DNA of 29,306 bases from an uncultured Eubacteriales bacterium (GCA_934702115.1 CAKUYF010000005.1:1-29306); one strand, 5' to 3'; counted from the stretch's first letter, positions 1-8,231 are shown. Notes: generated by a model from the sequence alone, not told the origin. Numbers and translations are program-made.

Positions 1-302
1 ACTGTGAAGATGATAATGTAGTTGCTTGCAGACACCTTAAAGAAAATACTGATTATATACTTAAGTCTTCGTCGGGAAAAGTTTTGATATTTAATACTGA
101 ATTTTTAAGCTTAAAACAAACAAAAAATACTCAAGGCATATCCGTCATGAAACAAAAGAAAGGTCATAAATTGATAAGTGCTGAAGAGTATAAGCTTGGA
201 AGTATTCAAAATGAGTCGGCTTATAGAGCTAAAAATTTGCCATCAAGCGGTAAATTATATTCCGACAATTCAGATAAGTGCGAGCAATTAACCTTGATAT
301 AG
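1..302 (+). CDS. DNA gyrase/topoisomerase IV subunit A, C-terminal fragment
   Basis: The reading frame is open from the window edge (first full codon at 3) to a TAA at 300-302, so this is the last ~99 residues of a longer gene. The visible protein has the pattern of the last beta-pinwheel blade of type II topoisomerase A subunits: GKVLIFNTEFLSL, then the box-like NTQGISVMK with a KKGHKL tail, ending in an acidic stretch and EQLTLI, much like the EEQLSLL/EQLTLF ends of clostridial GyrA/ParC-like proteins. This domain wraps DNA next to the cleavage core; the core and its catalytic tyrosine lie outside the window. A TTG at 84 could be taken as a start, but the frame continues upstream and there is no reason to start there. 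GyrA and ParC cannot be told apart from this fragment. The next gene, deoB, begins 19 bases downstream. Confidence 0.7.
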   Translation, partial: CEDDNVVACRHLKENTDYILKSSSGKVLIFNTEFLSLKQTKNTQGISVMKQKKGHKLISAEEYKLGSIQNESAYRAKNLPSSGKLYSDNSDKCEQLTLI

Positions 303-321
303 AATTAAAAGGAGTAATTAT

Positions 322-1494
322 ATGAAAAGAGTATTTTTAATAGTTCTTGATAGTGTAGGAATAGGTGAAATGCCTGATGCAAGCTCGTATGGAGACAAAG
401 GCTCCAATACTTTAAAAGCGTGCTCAAAAAGCTTGTACTTTTCTATGCCCAATATGAAAAAATTGGGCTTTTTCAATATTGAAGGAAGTGAATATAATTT
501 TAAAGAGCTTAAACCTTCAGCGAGTTTTGCCAGGATGAAAGAAAAATCCAAAGGTAAAGATACTATTATAGGCCACTGGGAAATTGCCGGAATTGAATCT
601 AAAAGACCACTTCCTACTTATCCTAATGGATTTCCAAAAACGATTATTGAAGAATTTGAAAAACTTACGGGTTATAAAACACTCTGTAATCAACCTTATT
701 CAGGCACAAAAGTATTGGAAGATTACGGGGAAGAAAGCGTAAAAACCAATAAATTAATAGTTTATACATCTGCTGACAGCGTATTTCAAATAGCCGCTAA
801 TGAGGATGTAGTTCCTATAGAAAAGCTTTATGAAATTTGTAAGATTGCAAGAAAAATTTTAAAAGGTGATCATGCTGTAGGAAGAGTTATTGCAAGACCT
901 TTTAAAGGAAGCTTCCCTAATTTTTTCAGGACTGCTAACAGACATGATTTTGCATTGACCCCTCCGGAAGAAACTATGCTTGATTTAATAAAAGAAAGTG
1001 GTAAAAAAGTAATAGCTGTTGGTAAGATAAGTGATATCTTTGGAGGAAGGGGAGTTAGCGAATCAATCAGAACTTCCGGTAATCCAGACGGGATAGATAA
1101 GACATTGAATGTTATGGGAGAAGATTTTGAAGGATTGTGTTTTGTCAACTTAGTAGATTTTGATATGCTTTATGGTCATAGAAATGATGTAGATGGATAT
1201 GCTAAAGCTCTTTCCTATTTTGATTATAAGCTTAGTGATATTTTAAAAAATTTAAGGTCTGAAGATTTATTAATTATAACTGCAGATCATGGATGTGATC
1301 CTTCCACTGAGTCTACCGATCATTCAAGAGAATACACTCCCATGTTAATTTACGGCAATAATATTAAACCGGGAGTAAACTTAGGAACCCGTGAATTTTT
1401 TGGAGACATTGGGGCTACAGTACTTGAATACTTGCAAATAAATAAAAAAATTAAAGGAACATCATTCTTAAATGAGGTAATAAATGAATTTTAA
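322..1494 (+). CDS. deoB: Phosphopentomutase
   Basis: Interconverts ribose-1-phosphate and ribose-5-phosphate (and the deoxy forms), linking nucleoside phosphorolysis to central metabolism in the cytoplasm. The 390-residue protein is full length for the alkaline-phosphatase-like DeoB family. Visible motifs are the N-terminal metal-binding strand FLIVLDSVGIG (Asp10), the phospho-acceptor segment GKDTIIGHWE (Thr81), NRHDFALTPP (207-215), FVNLVDFDMLYGHRND (about 274-289), ADHG (321-324) and the metal site STDHSREYTP (331-340). The ATG at 322 follows an AAAGGAG site at a normal distance. The end overlaps the next gene by 11 bases. It heads the nucleoside salvage cluster with deoD, the importer and pdp, whose products feed it pentose-1-phosphates. 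Confidence 0.96.
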   Translation: MKRVFLIVLDSVGIGEMPDASSYGDKGSNTLKACSKSLYFSMPNMKKLGFFNIEGSEYNFKELKPSASFARMKEKSKGKDTIIGHWEIAGIESKRPLPTYPNGFPKTIIEEFEKLTGYKTLCNQPYSGTKVLEDYGEESVKTNKLIVYTSADSVFQIAANEDVVPIEKLYEICKIARKILKGDHAVGRVIARPFKGSFPNFFRTANRHDFALTPPEETMLDLIKESGKKVIAVGKISDIFGGRGVSESIRTSGNPDGIDKTLNVMGEDFEGLCFVNLVDFDMLYGHRNDVDGYAKALSYFDYKLSDILKNLRSEDLLIITADHGCDPSTESTDHSREYTPMLIYGNNIKPGVNLGTREFFGDIGATVLEYLQINKKIKGTSFLNEVINEF

Positions 1495-2137
1495 AATAAG
1501 CAAAGTAAATTTTATTTTATGGAATAAAAAAATATTAATTTGCACTTTAAGTTTGTTCTTTTTGGGTTTAGCGGGATCGCTTAACATAAAAGCGGCTTTG
1601 GGAGCAGATCCCATTACCGTTTTTTATGAAGGATTAAGTAAGAGTCTAAATATGGATATAGGTATAACAATAAATATATTAAATGTTATTCTTACAATTG
1701 CTGTTTTGTTTATAGAACGAAAATACATTAACATAGGTACATTGATATATGTTTTAACTTTAGGGTATTTCGTGAATTTCGGCATATGGTTATATGAACT
1801 TTTTCCTATTCCGAATAGTTTCATAGTTAGGCTTTTAGTATCTCTGTTTGGTTGTCTGTTAGCTTTTATAGGACTGGGCGGGTTTATGGCAATTAATATA
1901 GGTGTTGATCCTTGGACGGCTATAACGCTAATAGCCTGTGAGAAATTAAAAAAGTCTTTTAGATTGATTAGAACTATACTTGATGCGTCAACTCTTATTT
2001 TAGGTATTATTTTAGGTGGAACATTCGGAATTATTACAGTATTTTGTGTTTTAGTTGGAGGATTTTCAATTCAAAAAATTTACGACGTTATTGACAAAAT
2101 GATCAAAAAAATGCTAAAATCCAACTGTGAAGATTAA
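1484..2137 (+). CDS. YczE-like integral membrane protein, function unknown
   Basis: A 217-residue, very hydrophobic protein with about five to six predicted membrane segments (roughly residues 18-38, 55-77, 80-103, 110-137, 160-190). It carries the paired repeats seen in the YczE/YyaS/YitT-like family: AALGADPITVFYEG near residue 37 and the related NIGVDPWTAITLIA near residue 137. The two 'G(A/V)DPxT' motifs suggest internal duplication. The C-terminus is basic, consistent with a cytoplasmic tail. Its ATG lies inside the deoB coding end (11-base overlap), so the two are probably translationally coupled and expressed together. The biochemical function of this family is not established; a link to nucleoside transport or export is only suggested by position. 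A 171-base non-coding stretch separates it from deoD. Confidence 0.75.
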   Translation: MNFKISKVNFILWNKKILICTLSLFFLGLAGSLNIKAALGADPITVFYEGLSKSLNMDIGITINILNVILTIAVLFIERKYINIGTLIYVLTLGYFVNFGIWLYELFPIPNSFIVRLLVSLFGCLLAFIGLGGFMAINIGVDPWTAITLIACEKLKKSFRLIRTILDASTLILGIILGGTFGIITVFCVLVGGFSIQKIYDVIDKMIKKMLKSNCED

Positions 2138-2240
2138 GTTAAAAGGTGGTGAAGAAAAAGAAGAAGTAAGTTTATGATTTTAGTAAAATTAGTAAAAGAT
2201 CTAAAAATTCGGACAAACATTTCTGTTAAAAGGTGGTGAA
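2138..2240 (+). repeat. 16-base direct repeat with orphan Shine-Dalgarno core, two copies
   Basis: Two identical copies of GTTAAAAGGTGGTGAA lie at 2138-2153 and 2225-2240, 87 bases apart, in the leader between the YczE-like gene and deoD. Each holds AAGGTGGTGA, a strong ribosome-binding-site core, yet neither is followed by a usable start codon at a normal distance. A 21-codon frame (2174-2239) ends within the second copy, but it has no convincing binding site of its own. The copies may be remnants of duplicated gene starts, anti-SD pairing elements or ribosome stand-by sites. Confidence 0.6.
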
Positions 2241-2243
2241 TAG

Positions 2244-2301
2244 AGACCAAAATTAGGTTAGTTAAAAGTATCAACGCTTACTTTTAATTACTAATAGGTC
2301 T
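2244..2301 (+). promoter_or_regulatory. Long hairpin covering the deoD initiation region
   Basis: Three consecutive helices can nest: AGACC (2244-2248) with GGTCT (2297-2301), ATTAG (2252-2256) with CTAAT (2291-2295), and GTTAAAAGTA (2261-2270) with TACTTTTAAT (2279-2288, one G-T pair), around an 8-base loop. The right arm contains the only AGG upstream of the deoD ATG (2309) and is followed by TTTATTT. It therefore has the shape of either an AU-rich attenuator or terminator, or a structure that hides the deoD ribosome binding site. No known riboswitch motif was recognised. The pairing is seen by eye; the regulatory role is inference. Confidence 0.45.
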
Positions 2302-2308
2302 TTTATTT

Positions 2309-3025
2309 ATGTCAAATTTACCTACTCCACACATTTCAGCCCAAAAAGAAGATTTTGCTTCTACAGTTTTAATGCCGGGTGATCCTTTAAGAGCTAAATA
2401 TATTTCTGACAATTTTTTAACTGATGTAAAATGTGTGAATAAAGTAAGGAATATGCTTGGATTTACAGGAAAATACAAAGGAATTTCCGTTTCCGTAATG
2501 GGAAGTGGAATGGGCATGGCATCCATAGGTATATATTCGTATGAACTTTTTAAATTTTATGAGGTTGAAAACATAATAAGAATTGGAAGTGCGGGAGCAC
2601 TTGCAGATGAAGTAAATTTAAGAGATATAGTAATAGCTATGGGAGCATGTACAGACTCTAATTACGCTAAACAATATAATCTTAGCGGTACATTCTCTCC
2701 TATTTGTGATTTTCATTTACTTGAAAATGGAGTAAAAAGTGCAAGAAATTTAAATACTAAGGTGTCGGTGGGAAATGTTTATTCTACGGACGTTTTTTAT
2801 GGTGACAAGGAAATCGCAGAGCGCTGGAAAGATATGGGGGTATTAGCCGTCGAAATGGAGACAGCCGCTCTTTATATGAATGCAGCAAAATTACGTAAAA
2901 AAGCACTTAGTATAGTTACAGTTTCCGATTGCCCTTTAAAAGGACTTTCCTTATCTTCAGAAGAAAGAGAACAAGGATTTTGTAATATGGTAAAAATAGC
3001 GCTGGATACGGCAATAAGTATTTAA
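2309..3025 (+). CDS. deoD: Purine nucleoside phosphorylase, DeoD type
   Basis: Phosphorolytically cleaves purine (deoxy)nucleosides to base and (deoxy)ribose-1-phosphate. The protein has 238 residues, the usual length of the hexameric DeoD family. Motifs in order are PTPHIS (His8), VLMPGDPLRAK (20-30, phosphate binding), NKVRNMLGFTG (Arg47), IRIGSAGAL (Arg91, phosphate binding), VEMETAALY (181-189, ribose binding) and the base-binding loop TVSDCP with Asp207. The start MSNLPTPHIS matches the family N-terminus exactly, although no strong ribosome binding site precedes it; the only candidate, AGG at 2296-2298, sits inside a predicted hairpin. It shares a direction with the importer genes that follow at 3057, and its sugar-phosphate product is the substrate of deoB. 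Confidence 0.95.
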   Translation: MSNLPTPHISAQKEDFASTVLMPGDPLRAKYISDNFLTDVKCVNKVRNMLGFTGKYKGISVSVMGSGMGMASIGIYSYELFKFYEVENIIRIGSAGALADEVNLRDIVIAMGACTDSNYAKQYNLSGTFSPICDFHLLENGVKSARNLNTKVSVGNVYSTDVFYGDKEIAERWKDMGVLAVEMETAALYMNAAKLRKKALSIVTVSDCPLKGLSLSSEEREQGFCNMVKIALDTAISI

Positions 3026-3056
3026 AAATGAAATTTTAATTAGCAAGGAGAAAGCC

Positions 3057-4127
3057 ATGAAAAAGATACTTTCAAGAGTGATTTTAGTTGTCTTTACTGC
3101 TCTGACTTTAGGCTTTTGTGCAATAATAGTAAAAGCGGGAATATTAATTTCTCAAGGTTCAGGAACAGATAATAGATTTTTTGTTGCTATGGTAACTGAC
3201 GGCGGAGGAGTCAATGATCAGTCATTTCAGGAATCCGCTTGGCGTGGTTTGAAAAATTTTTCTCAAAATACAGGTTCCAAAGTAAGATATGTAGAATGCC
3301 AGCAATCTTCGGATTTTCCTATAAACATTGATAAGCTTGCAGACGAAAATACTAATCTTACCTGGGGAATAGGATATAAATTAGCAGATCACATTGATTT
3401 AGCATCAAAAATAAATCCTGAACGAAATTATGCTATAGCTGATTTCTCTTTTGGAGAGAGCACTCCTGAAAATGTTACAGGAGTATTATTTCGTGCAGAA
3501 GAATCTTCATTTTTGTCAGGGTACATAGCCGGACTAAAAACTAAAAAAGCTATGGTAGGATTTATAGGCGGTATGAAAGGCTTAGTAATAGATCAATTTG
3601 AATATGGATATAGAGCGGGCGTGGCATATGCGGCTCAAAAGCTTGGTAAAAATATAGACGTCAAAGTTCAGTATGCCGAAAGTTTTACTGATTCAGCTAA
3701 AGGTAAAGCGATAGCAATGAAAATGTTTGATGAATGTGATGTGGTATTTCATGCAGCAGGAGGTGCAGGAGTTGGAATAATCGAAGCAGCAAAAGAAAAG
3801 GACATGTATGCAATTGGAGTAGATATGGATCAATCTTTTTTAGCTCCGAACAATGTTTTAACTTCAGCCGTAAAAGATGTAGGGAAAGCTATAGAAATTA
3901 TCTCTATTAAATTGATGAACGGCGAAAAAATCGGAGGTAAAACTTTTTCTTACGGCATAAAGGAAGGGTGCGTGGGAATACCTGAGAATAATCCGAATTT
4001 GGACAAGGATATTCAAAGTTCAGTTAAAAAATTAGAAGAAAAAATAAGCACAGGAGAAATAGTTCCTCCGGGTACTTCAGAAACATACGATAAATTCATA
4101 AGTGCACTAGTTAATATGAGGATTTAG
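3057..4127 (+). CDS. nupN: BMP-family nucleoside-binding protein of ABC importer
   Basis: Substrate-binding component of a BmpA/PnrA/NupN-type nucleoside ABC transporter, expected outside the membrane. The 356-residue protein begins with a basic-hydrophobic export segment (residues 1-27), followed by the family signature VTDGGGVNDQSFQESAWRGL near residues 47-66. Later family hallmarks are FRAEESSFLSGYIAG, VGFIGGM, FEYGYRAGV, VVFHAAGGAGVGIIEAA and AIGVDMDQS. The ATG at 3057 has AAGGAG nine bases upstream. The segment around Cys21 reads LTLGFCAII, a poor lipobox (Phe instead of Ala/Gly before Cys), so lipid anchoring is uncertain and it may be held by an uncleaved N-terminal helix. It is followed directly by the ATPase and both permeases, and the flanking deoD and pdp point to nucleosides as cargo. 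Confidence 0.9.
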   Translation: MKKILSRVILVVFTALTLGFCAIIVKAGILISQGSGTDNRFFVAMVTDGGGVNDQSFQESAWRGLKNFSQNTGSKVRYVECQQSSDFPINIDKLADENTNLTWGIGYKLADHIDLASKINPERNYAIADFSFGESTPENVTGVLFRAEESSFLSGYIAGLKTKKAMVGFIGGMKGLVIDQFEYGYRAGVAYAAQKLGKNIDVKVQYAESFTDSAKGKAIAMKMFDECDVVFHAAGGAGVGIIEAAKEKDMYAIGVDMDQSFLAPNNVLTSAVKDVGKAIEIISIKLMNGEKIGGKTFSYGIKEGCVGIPENNPNLDKDIQSSVKKLEEKISTGEIVPPGTSETYDKFISALVNMRI

Positions 4128-4144
4128 ATTGAAGGAGGATCACA

Positions 4145-5689
4145 GTGGAAATTAGTAAGGATTACGCAGTACAGATGCGAGGTATAACCAAGGTATTTGG
4201 TAATTTTAAAGCTTTGGATAATGTAGACTTAGACGTAAAAAAAGGCGAGACACATGCGATCTTAGGTGAAAACGGTGCAGGAAAAAGTACACTTATGAAT
4301 ATACTTTATGGACTTTATGAAGCTGACTCAGGTGAAATATATTTAAATGGGGAACGTGTTGAAATAAAGAAGCCCAGCTCTGCGATAAAAAGCGGTATAG
4401 GAATGGTACATCAACATTTTATGCTCATTGATAAATTCACCGTTATGCAAAATATTATTTTAGGAAATGAAACAACCGATAAATTTGGAATAATTAATAC
4501 CCGAAAAGCTAAAAAAAGAGTTTTAGAAATAATTTCAAGATATGGAATGAAAGTAGATTTAAAACGAAGAATCAGAAGTATTTCAGTAGGTATGCAACAA
4601 AAAGTGGAAATATTGAAAGCACTTTACAGAGGAGCAGAAATTTTAATCCTTGATGAACCTACAGCAGTTTTAACGCCTTATGAAGTGGATGAATTACTTG
4701 AAATAATAGAAAATCTGAAAAAAGACGGGAAAACAATTATAATAATTACTCATAAGCTTAAGGAGATAAAAAAATCTTCGAAAGACTGTACAGTTATTAG
4801 AAAGGGCAAATTTGTAGACCGTGTAGATGTAGAAAAAGAAAGCGAACAAAGCTTAGCTGAAAAAATGGTAGGACGTAAAGTAAAATTAAGCGTAGAAAAA
4901 AGGCCGTCTGCTCCTGGAGATATTGTATTCGAGATTAATGATTTAAATGTAAAAAATGAAAGAGGACTTCAAGCAGTTAAGAATCTATCTATGACTTTAA
5001 GGAGAGGAGAAATATATGGTCTTGCCGGAATAGAAGGAAACGGACAAAAAGAACTTTTAGAAGCCATTATAGGCGTTAGGCACGTAGATGCAGGAAAAAT
5101 TTTCATGAACGGAAATGAAATTCAAAATAAGAGTACAAGGCATATTTTAGACAGTAAAATATCTGTAATCCATGAAGACAGACATAAAGATGGATGTGTT
5201 TTATCTATGTCAGTTGCAGATAATGCGATTTTAAGTAAATACCGTGAAAAACCTTTTTGTATAAACGGATTCTTAAATTATGAGGAAAGAGACAAGTTTA
5301 CGGATCAATTAATTAAAAATTATGATGTAAGACCTATAGGATGTAAATCCAGCAAGATAAGAAATTTATCGGGCGGAAACCAGCAAAAATTGGTTATAGG
5401 AAGAGAAATTTCCAATAATCCTGATTTACTAATTGCAGTTCAACCTACACGTGGACTTGATGTTGGAGCAATAGAATATGTTCATAAAATATTGGTAAAT
5501 CTTCGTGATCAAGGTAAAGCTGTTCTGTTAATATCCTTAGAGCTTGATGAAATTTTGGATTTATCGGATCGTATAGCTGTTATATACGATGGAAGTATAG
5601 CGGGAGAGTTTAGTCAAGAAGAAGCTAATGAAAATAATGTAGGACTCTTAATGGCGGGAGGTAAATATAATGACACGCAAAATAGCTAA
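4145..5689 (+). CDS. nupO: Nucleoside ABC importer, double ATP-binding subunit
   Basis: Cytoplasmic energy-coupling subunit with two fused ABC domains, as in NupO and sugar importers of the same class (514 residues, normal). The first half has Walker A GENGAGKST (41-49), a Q-loop in VHQHFM, a degenerate ABC signature SVGMQQK (147-153) and Walker B ILILDEPTAVLTP (166-178). The second half has a Walker A replaced by GIEGNGQKE, signature LSGGNQQK and AVQPTRGLDVGA in place of a classic Walker B/D-loop, so only the first site is likely to bind ATP in the canonical way. This asymmetry is usual for the family. The start is a GTG at 4145 behind GAAGGAGG. The stop overlaps the start of the first permease by 20 bases, implying coupled translation. 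Confidence 0.93.
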   Translation: MEISKDYAVQMRGITKVFGNFKALDNVDLDVKKGETHAILGENGAGKSTLMNILYGLYEADSGEIYLNGERVEIKKPSSAIKSGIGMVHQHFMLIDKFTVMQNIILGNETTDKFGIINTRKAKKRVLEIISRYGMKVDLKRRIRSISVGMQQKVEILKALYRGAEILILDEPTAVLTPYEVDELLEIIENLKKDGKTIIIITHKLKEIKKSSKDCTVIRKGKFVDRVDVEKESEQSLAEKMVGRKVKLSVEKRPSAPGDIVFEINDLNVKNERGLQAVKNLSMTLRRGEIYGLAGIEGNGQKELLEAIIGVRHVDAGKIFMNGNEIQNKSTRHILDSKISVIHEDRHKDGCVLSMSVADNAILSKYREKPFCINGFLNYEERDKFTDQLIKNYDVRPIGCKSSKIRNLSGGNQQKLVIGREISNNPDLLIAVQPTRGLDVGAIEYVHKILVNLRDQGKAVLLISLELDEILDLSDRIAVIYDGSIAGEFSQEEANENNVGLLMAGGKYNDTQNS

Positions 5690-6803
5690 ATTACTTAAAA
5701 CACCTTTTTTCTGTACAGCTATGGCGATATTTTTTGGATTTATGGTAGCGTGTGGTATACTTTTATTAACTGGATATAGTGCTAGCGAATCACTGGCAGT
5801 AATGTTTAAAGCGGTGTTTTCAAGACCTAAATTTTTATTAAACGTTATTTTGAAAAGTACTCCGGTAATTCTTACAGGACTTAGTGTGGCATTTGCATTT
5901 AAATCAGGACTTTTTAATATAGGTGCAGAAGGTCAGTACATAATTTCAACTGTAGCGTCAACTATCACGGGAATATTATTTGATTTTCATCCGATTATTC
6001 AGATACCCTTGGTTATTTTATCCGGAATGTTGGCAGGCGGGATACTTGGTGGAATTGTCGGAATATTGAAATCTAAATTTGGAATTCATGAAGTACTTAC
6101 GAGTATTATGTTTAACTGGATTGCACTTTATTTATGCAACTTTGTGGGAAACGTAGAAAGGTTCCACAAACCTGACAGCGATGGAACTTATTCTATAAAT
6201 CCTTCAGGATTCACTCTTTTATTAAATGACTGGAAATTTTCTGAGGAAGGCAGAAATTTTTTAAAAGGAAATCCAATTTTAAATGATATGATTTTAAAGA
6301 CTGATTTTAGTTTAAATTTTCTTATTGCTGTATTAATGGCTTTTGTTGTATGGGTAATAATTTATAAAACTAAGAAAGGCTATGAGTTTCGAGTTTCCGG
6401 TTTAAATCCTGATGCGGCACAAAAAGCGGGAATTAATGTTCAAAGGAATATTATATATACAATGATTATATCGGGACTTTTATCCGGGCTTGCAGGAGCA
6501 TTTTCAATTACCGGAACTTCAACTCACAATATTCAAACTCTTGCAATTTTCGAAAATTATGGATTCAATGGCTTATCTGTAGCATTGATAGCAGGGAGCT
6601 CTCCTCTTGGATGTGTACTTTCAGGGTTGGTGTTTAGTGCTTTAATATATGCAGGACAATCTTTGCAGTTTAAAATAGGAGCTCCTTCAGAGATTGTAAA
6701 TATAATGATTGGTGTAATAGTTTTCTTTGTAGCTTTGGTTAGGATAGTACCCGGATTAATAGATAAATTTTTAGAAAGAGAGGAGCGTCTGAATGTTAAG
6801 TAA
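5670..6803 (+). CDS. nupP: Nucleoside ABC importer permease 1
   Basis: One of two membrane subunits forming the translocation channel of the BMP-type nucleoside importer. The 377-residue protein has about eight to ten hydrophobic segments and the family motifs LTGLSVAFAFKSGLFNIGAEGQ (near residues 70-90), the coupling-helix-like FGIHEVLTSIMFNWIALYL (near 134-152) and GYEFRVSGLNPDAAQKAGI (near 236-254). GGGAGGT lies just before its ATG, inside the end of the ATPase gene. The end overlaps the second permease by 11 bases. This overlap chain suggests one polycistronic mRNA with stoichiometric synthesis. Nucleoside specificity is inferred from the neighbouring salvage genes. Confidence 0.92.
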   Translation: MTRKIAKLLKTPFFCTAMAIFFGFMVACGILLLTGYSASESLAVMFKAVFSRPKFLLNVILKSTPVILTGLSVAFAFKSGLFNIGAEGQYIISTVASTITGILFDFHPIIQIPLVILSGMLAGGILGGIVGILKSKFGIHEVLTSIMFNWIALYLCNFVGNVERFHKPDSDGTYSINPSGFTLLLNDWKFSEEGRNFLKGNPILNDMILKTDFSLNFLIAVLMAFVVWVIIYKTKKGYEFRVSGLNPDAAQKAGINVQRNIIYTMIISGLLSGLAGAFSITGTSTHNIQTLAIFENYGFNGLSVALIAGSSPLGCVLSGLVFSALIYAGQSLQFKIGAPSEIVNIMIGVIVFFVALVRIVPGLIDKFLEREERLNVK

Positions 6804-7716
6804 TATTTTAATCGCAATTTCTATAACTTTAATGTACTCAGCTCCTTTAGCTTTGGCAGCGATGGGGGGAGTTATATCTGAACGTTCTGGAATAGTTAAT
6901 ATTGGAATAGAAGGTATGATGAGCATAGGAGCACTTGCAGGAGCTACAGTTGGTTATTTTTCAGGTAATGCTTGGCTTGGATTTTTATGTGCAGGGCTTG
7001 CAGGAGGATTAATGGCGTTATTACATGCCATTGCGTCTATAACTTTTAGAGCCGATCAAACAGTTTCAGGAATTGCAATAAATTTAATTGGACCGGGAAC
7101 TGCCATTTTTTTGTCAAGATATTTTTTTGACGGTGCTGCATTAAGCTTACCGGTACCGGAGAAACTTCCCAAAGTATTAGATAAAAAATACTTACAAGGG
7201 ACTTTATTTGAGAATTTCAGTATAGACGTTACGGTTTTAATAGCGGCAATAGTAGTAACCCTTACGTGGTTTCTTCTCTATAAAACGAAATGGGGTCTTA
7301 GGATTAGGGCTATGGGAGAACATCCGGCAGCTGTTGATACTTTAGGAGTATCAGTATATAAATCAAGATATTTTTGCGTTATTCTTTCAGGAATTTTAGC
7401 AGGTTTAGGAGGAGGTACTGTTACTCTGGCAATAATTTCTCAATTTACACCCACTGCAATAAGCGGACAAGGATTTATTGCTTTAGCAGCTGTAATATTT
7501 GGGAAATGGCGTCCTTTCGGAGCGTATGGTGCCTGTTTACTGTTCGGCTTTTCTCAAGCTTTAGTTGTAATGTTAGGGGGCGGAGCTTTAAGTATACCTT
7601 CAAGTATCCTAGCCATGATCCCATATGTGCTTACTATACTTGTACTTATTTTGTTTGTTGGACGTTCTTCTGCGCCTAAAGCTTCAGGAATACCTTATGA
7701 GAAAGGTGCTAGATAA
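6793..7716 (+). CDS. nupQ: Nucleoside ABC importer permease 2
   Basis: The second, shorter membrane subunit of the importer (307 residues, typical). Hallmarks are SAPLALAAMGGVISERSGIVNIGIEG (residues 16-41, the counterpart of the FNIGAEG element in the partner), FRADQTVSGIAINLIG (around 87-102) and the cytoplasmic loop WGLRIRAMGEHPAAVDTLGV (around 167-186), which contacts the ATPase. It has about eight hydrophobic helices and a short basic tail. The start ATG overlaps the end of the first permease and has GAGAGGAG upstream. It closes the transporter set; the deoC-like gene follows after 32 bases, so the cluster may continue as one transcript. Confidence 0.92.
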   Translation: MLSNILIAISITLMYSAPLALAAMGGVISERSGIVNIGIEGMMSIGALAGATVGYFSGNAWLGFLCAGLAGGLMALLHAIASITFRADQTVSGIAINLIGPGTAIFLSRYFFDGAALSLPVPEKLPKVLDKKYLQGTLFENFSIDVTVLIAAIVVTLTWFLLYKTKWGLRIRAMGEHPAAVDTLGVSVYKSRYFCVILSGILAGLGGGTVTLAIISQFTPTAISGQGFIALAAVIFGKWRPFGAYGACLLFGFSQALVVMLGGGALSIPSSILAMIPYVLTILVLILFVGRSSAPKASGIPYEKGAR

Positions 7717-7748
7717 AAAATAAATTTTTCAGGAAAGGGTTTTTAATT

Positions 7749-8231
7749 TTGGAACTAAGTAAAATTTTAGAAAAAGTAGACCATACTCTTTTGAATGTTG
7801 ATAGCACTTTTGCAAGTATTATTAAGCTTTGCGATGAAGCAATACAGTATAAGGTTGCCTCAGTATGTATAGCTCCTTACTTCGTCAAAAATGTAAAAGA
7901 TTACGTAGAAAATAAAATGCAAATATGCACAGTAGTAGGATTTCCAAATGGATATAATACTAAACAATGTAAGCTTTTCGAAACCTCAAATGCACTTGAA
8001 AATGGTGCTGATGAAATAGACATGGTAATTAATATCGGAGCTTTAAAGGAAGGAAAATTTAAGTATGTAAAGCTATTTAAAAATTACGTAAGTAAAGGAG
8101 TAAAAATTAAAGCTGCCGGAGGAATTAAAACTTTAAAGGATGCTGAGGGTTTTATAAATGCAGGAGCTGACAGACTTGGAACGAGTAGAATTATAAAGCT
8201 TCTATCGGATTCGGTTAATATTAATCAATAA
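7749..8231 (+). CDS. deoC: Deoxyribose-phosphate aldolase, internally deleted and probably inactive
   Basis: The family splits 2-deoxyribose-5-phosphate into acetaldehyde and glyceraldehyde-3-phosphate. This product is only 160 residues against about 215-225 usually, but both ends are intact. VDHTLL (10-15), CTVVGFPNGYNT (60-71) and ADEIDMVINIGALK (87-100, with the Asp91 equivalent of E. coli Asp102) are present. KAAGGIKTLKDAE (121-133, the Lys201 equivalent) and AGADRLGTSR (138-147) also remain. Between them, at about residues 104-110, some 55-60 residues are missing, including the strands carrying KVIIET and the FVKTSTGF motif with the Schiff-base lysine (E. coli Lys167). The reading frame is kept. 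Known DERA chemistry could not work without that lysine, so this is probably an in-frame decayed gene. The start is TTG at 7749 behind AGGAAAGGG; an earlier ATG is not available. Confidence 0.85.
   Translation: MELSKILEKVDHTLLNVDSTFASIIKLCDEAIQYKVASVCIAPYFVKNVKDYVENKMQICTVVGFPNGYNTKQCKLFETSNALENGADEIDMVINIGALKEGKFKYVKLFKNYVSKGVKIKAAGGIKTLKDAEGFINAGADRLGTSRIIKLLSDSVNINQ

Noticed and set aside
2174..2239. 21-codon open frame in the deoD leader
   Set aside because: It has no convincing ribosome binding site, a low-complexity Lys-rich sequence, and ends inside the repeat; more likely chance in AT-rich DNA.
7374..7679. 101-codon plus-strand frame inside the second permease gene
   Set aside because: Its translation is Arg/Ser/Cys/Phe-rich and unlike a real protein, and the permease frame shows clear family motifs throughout.
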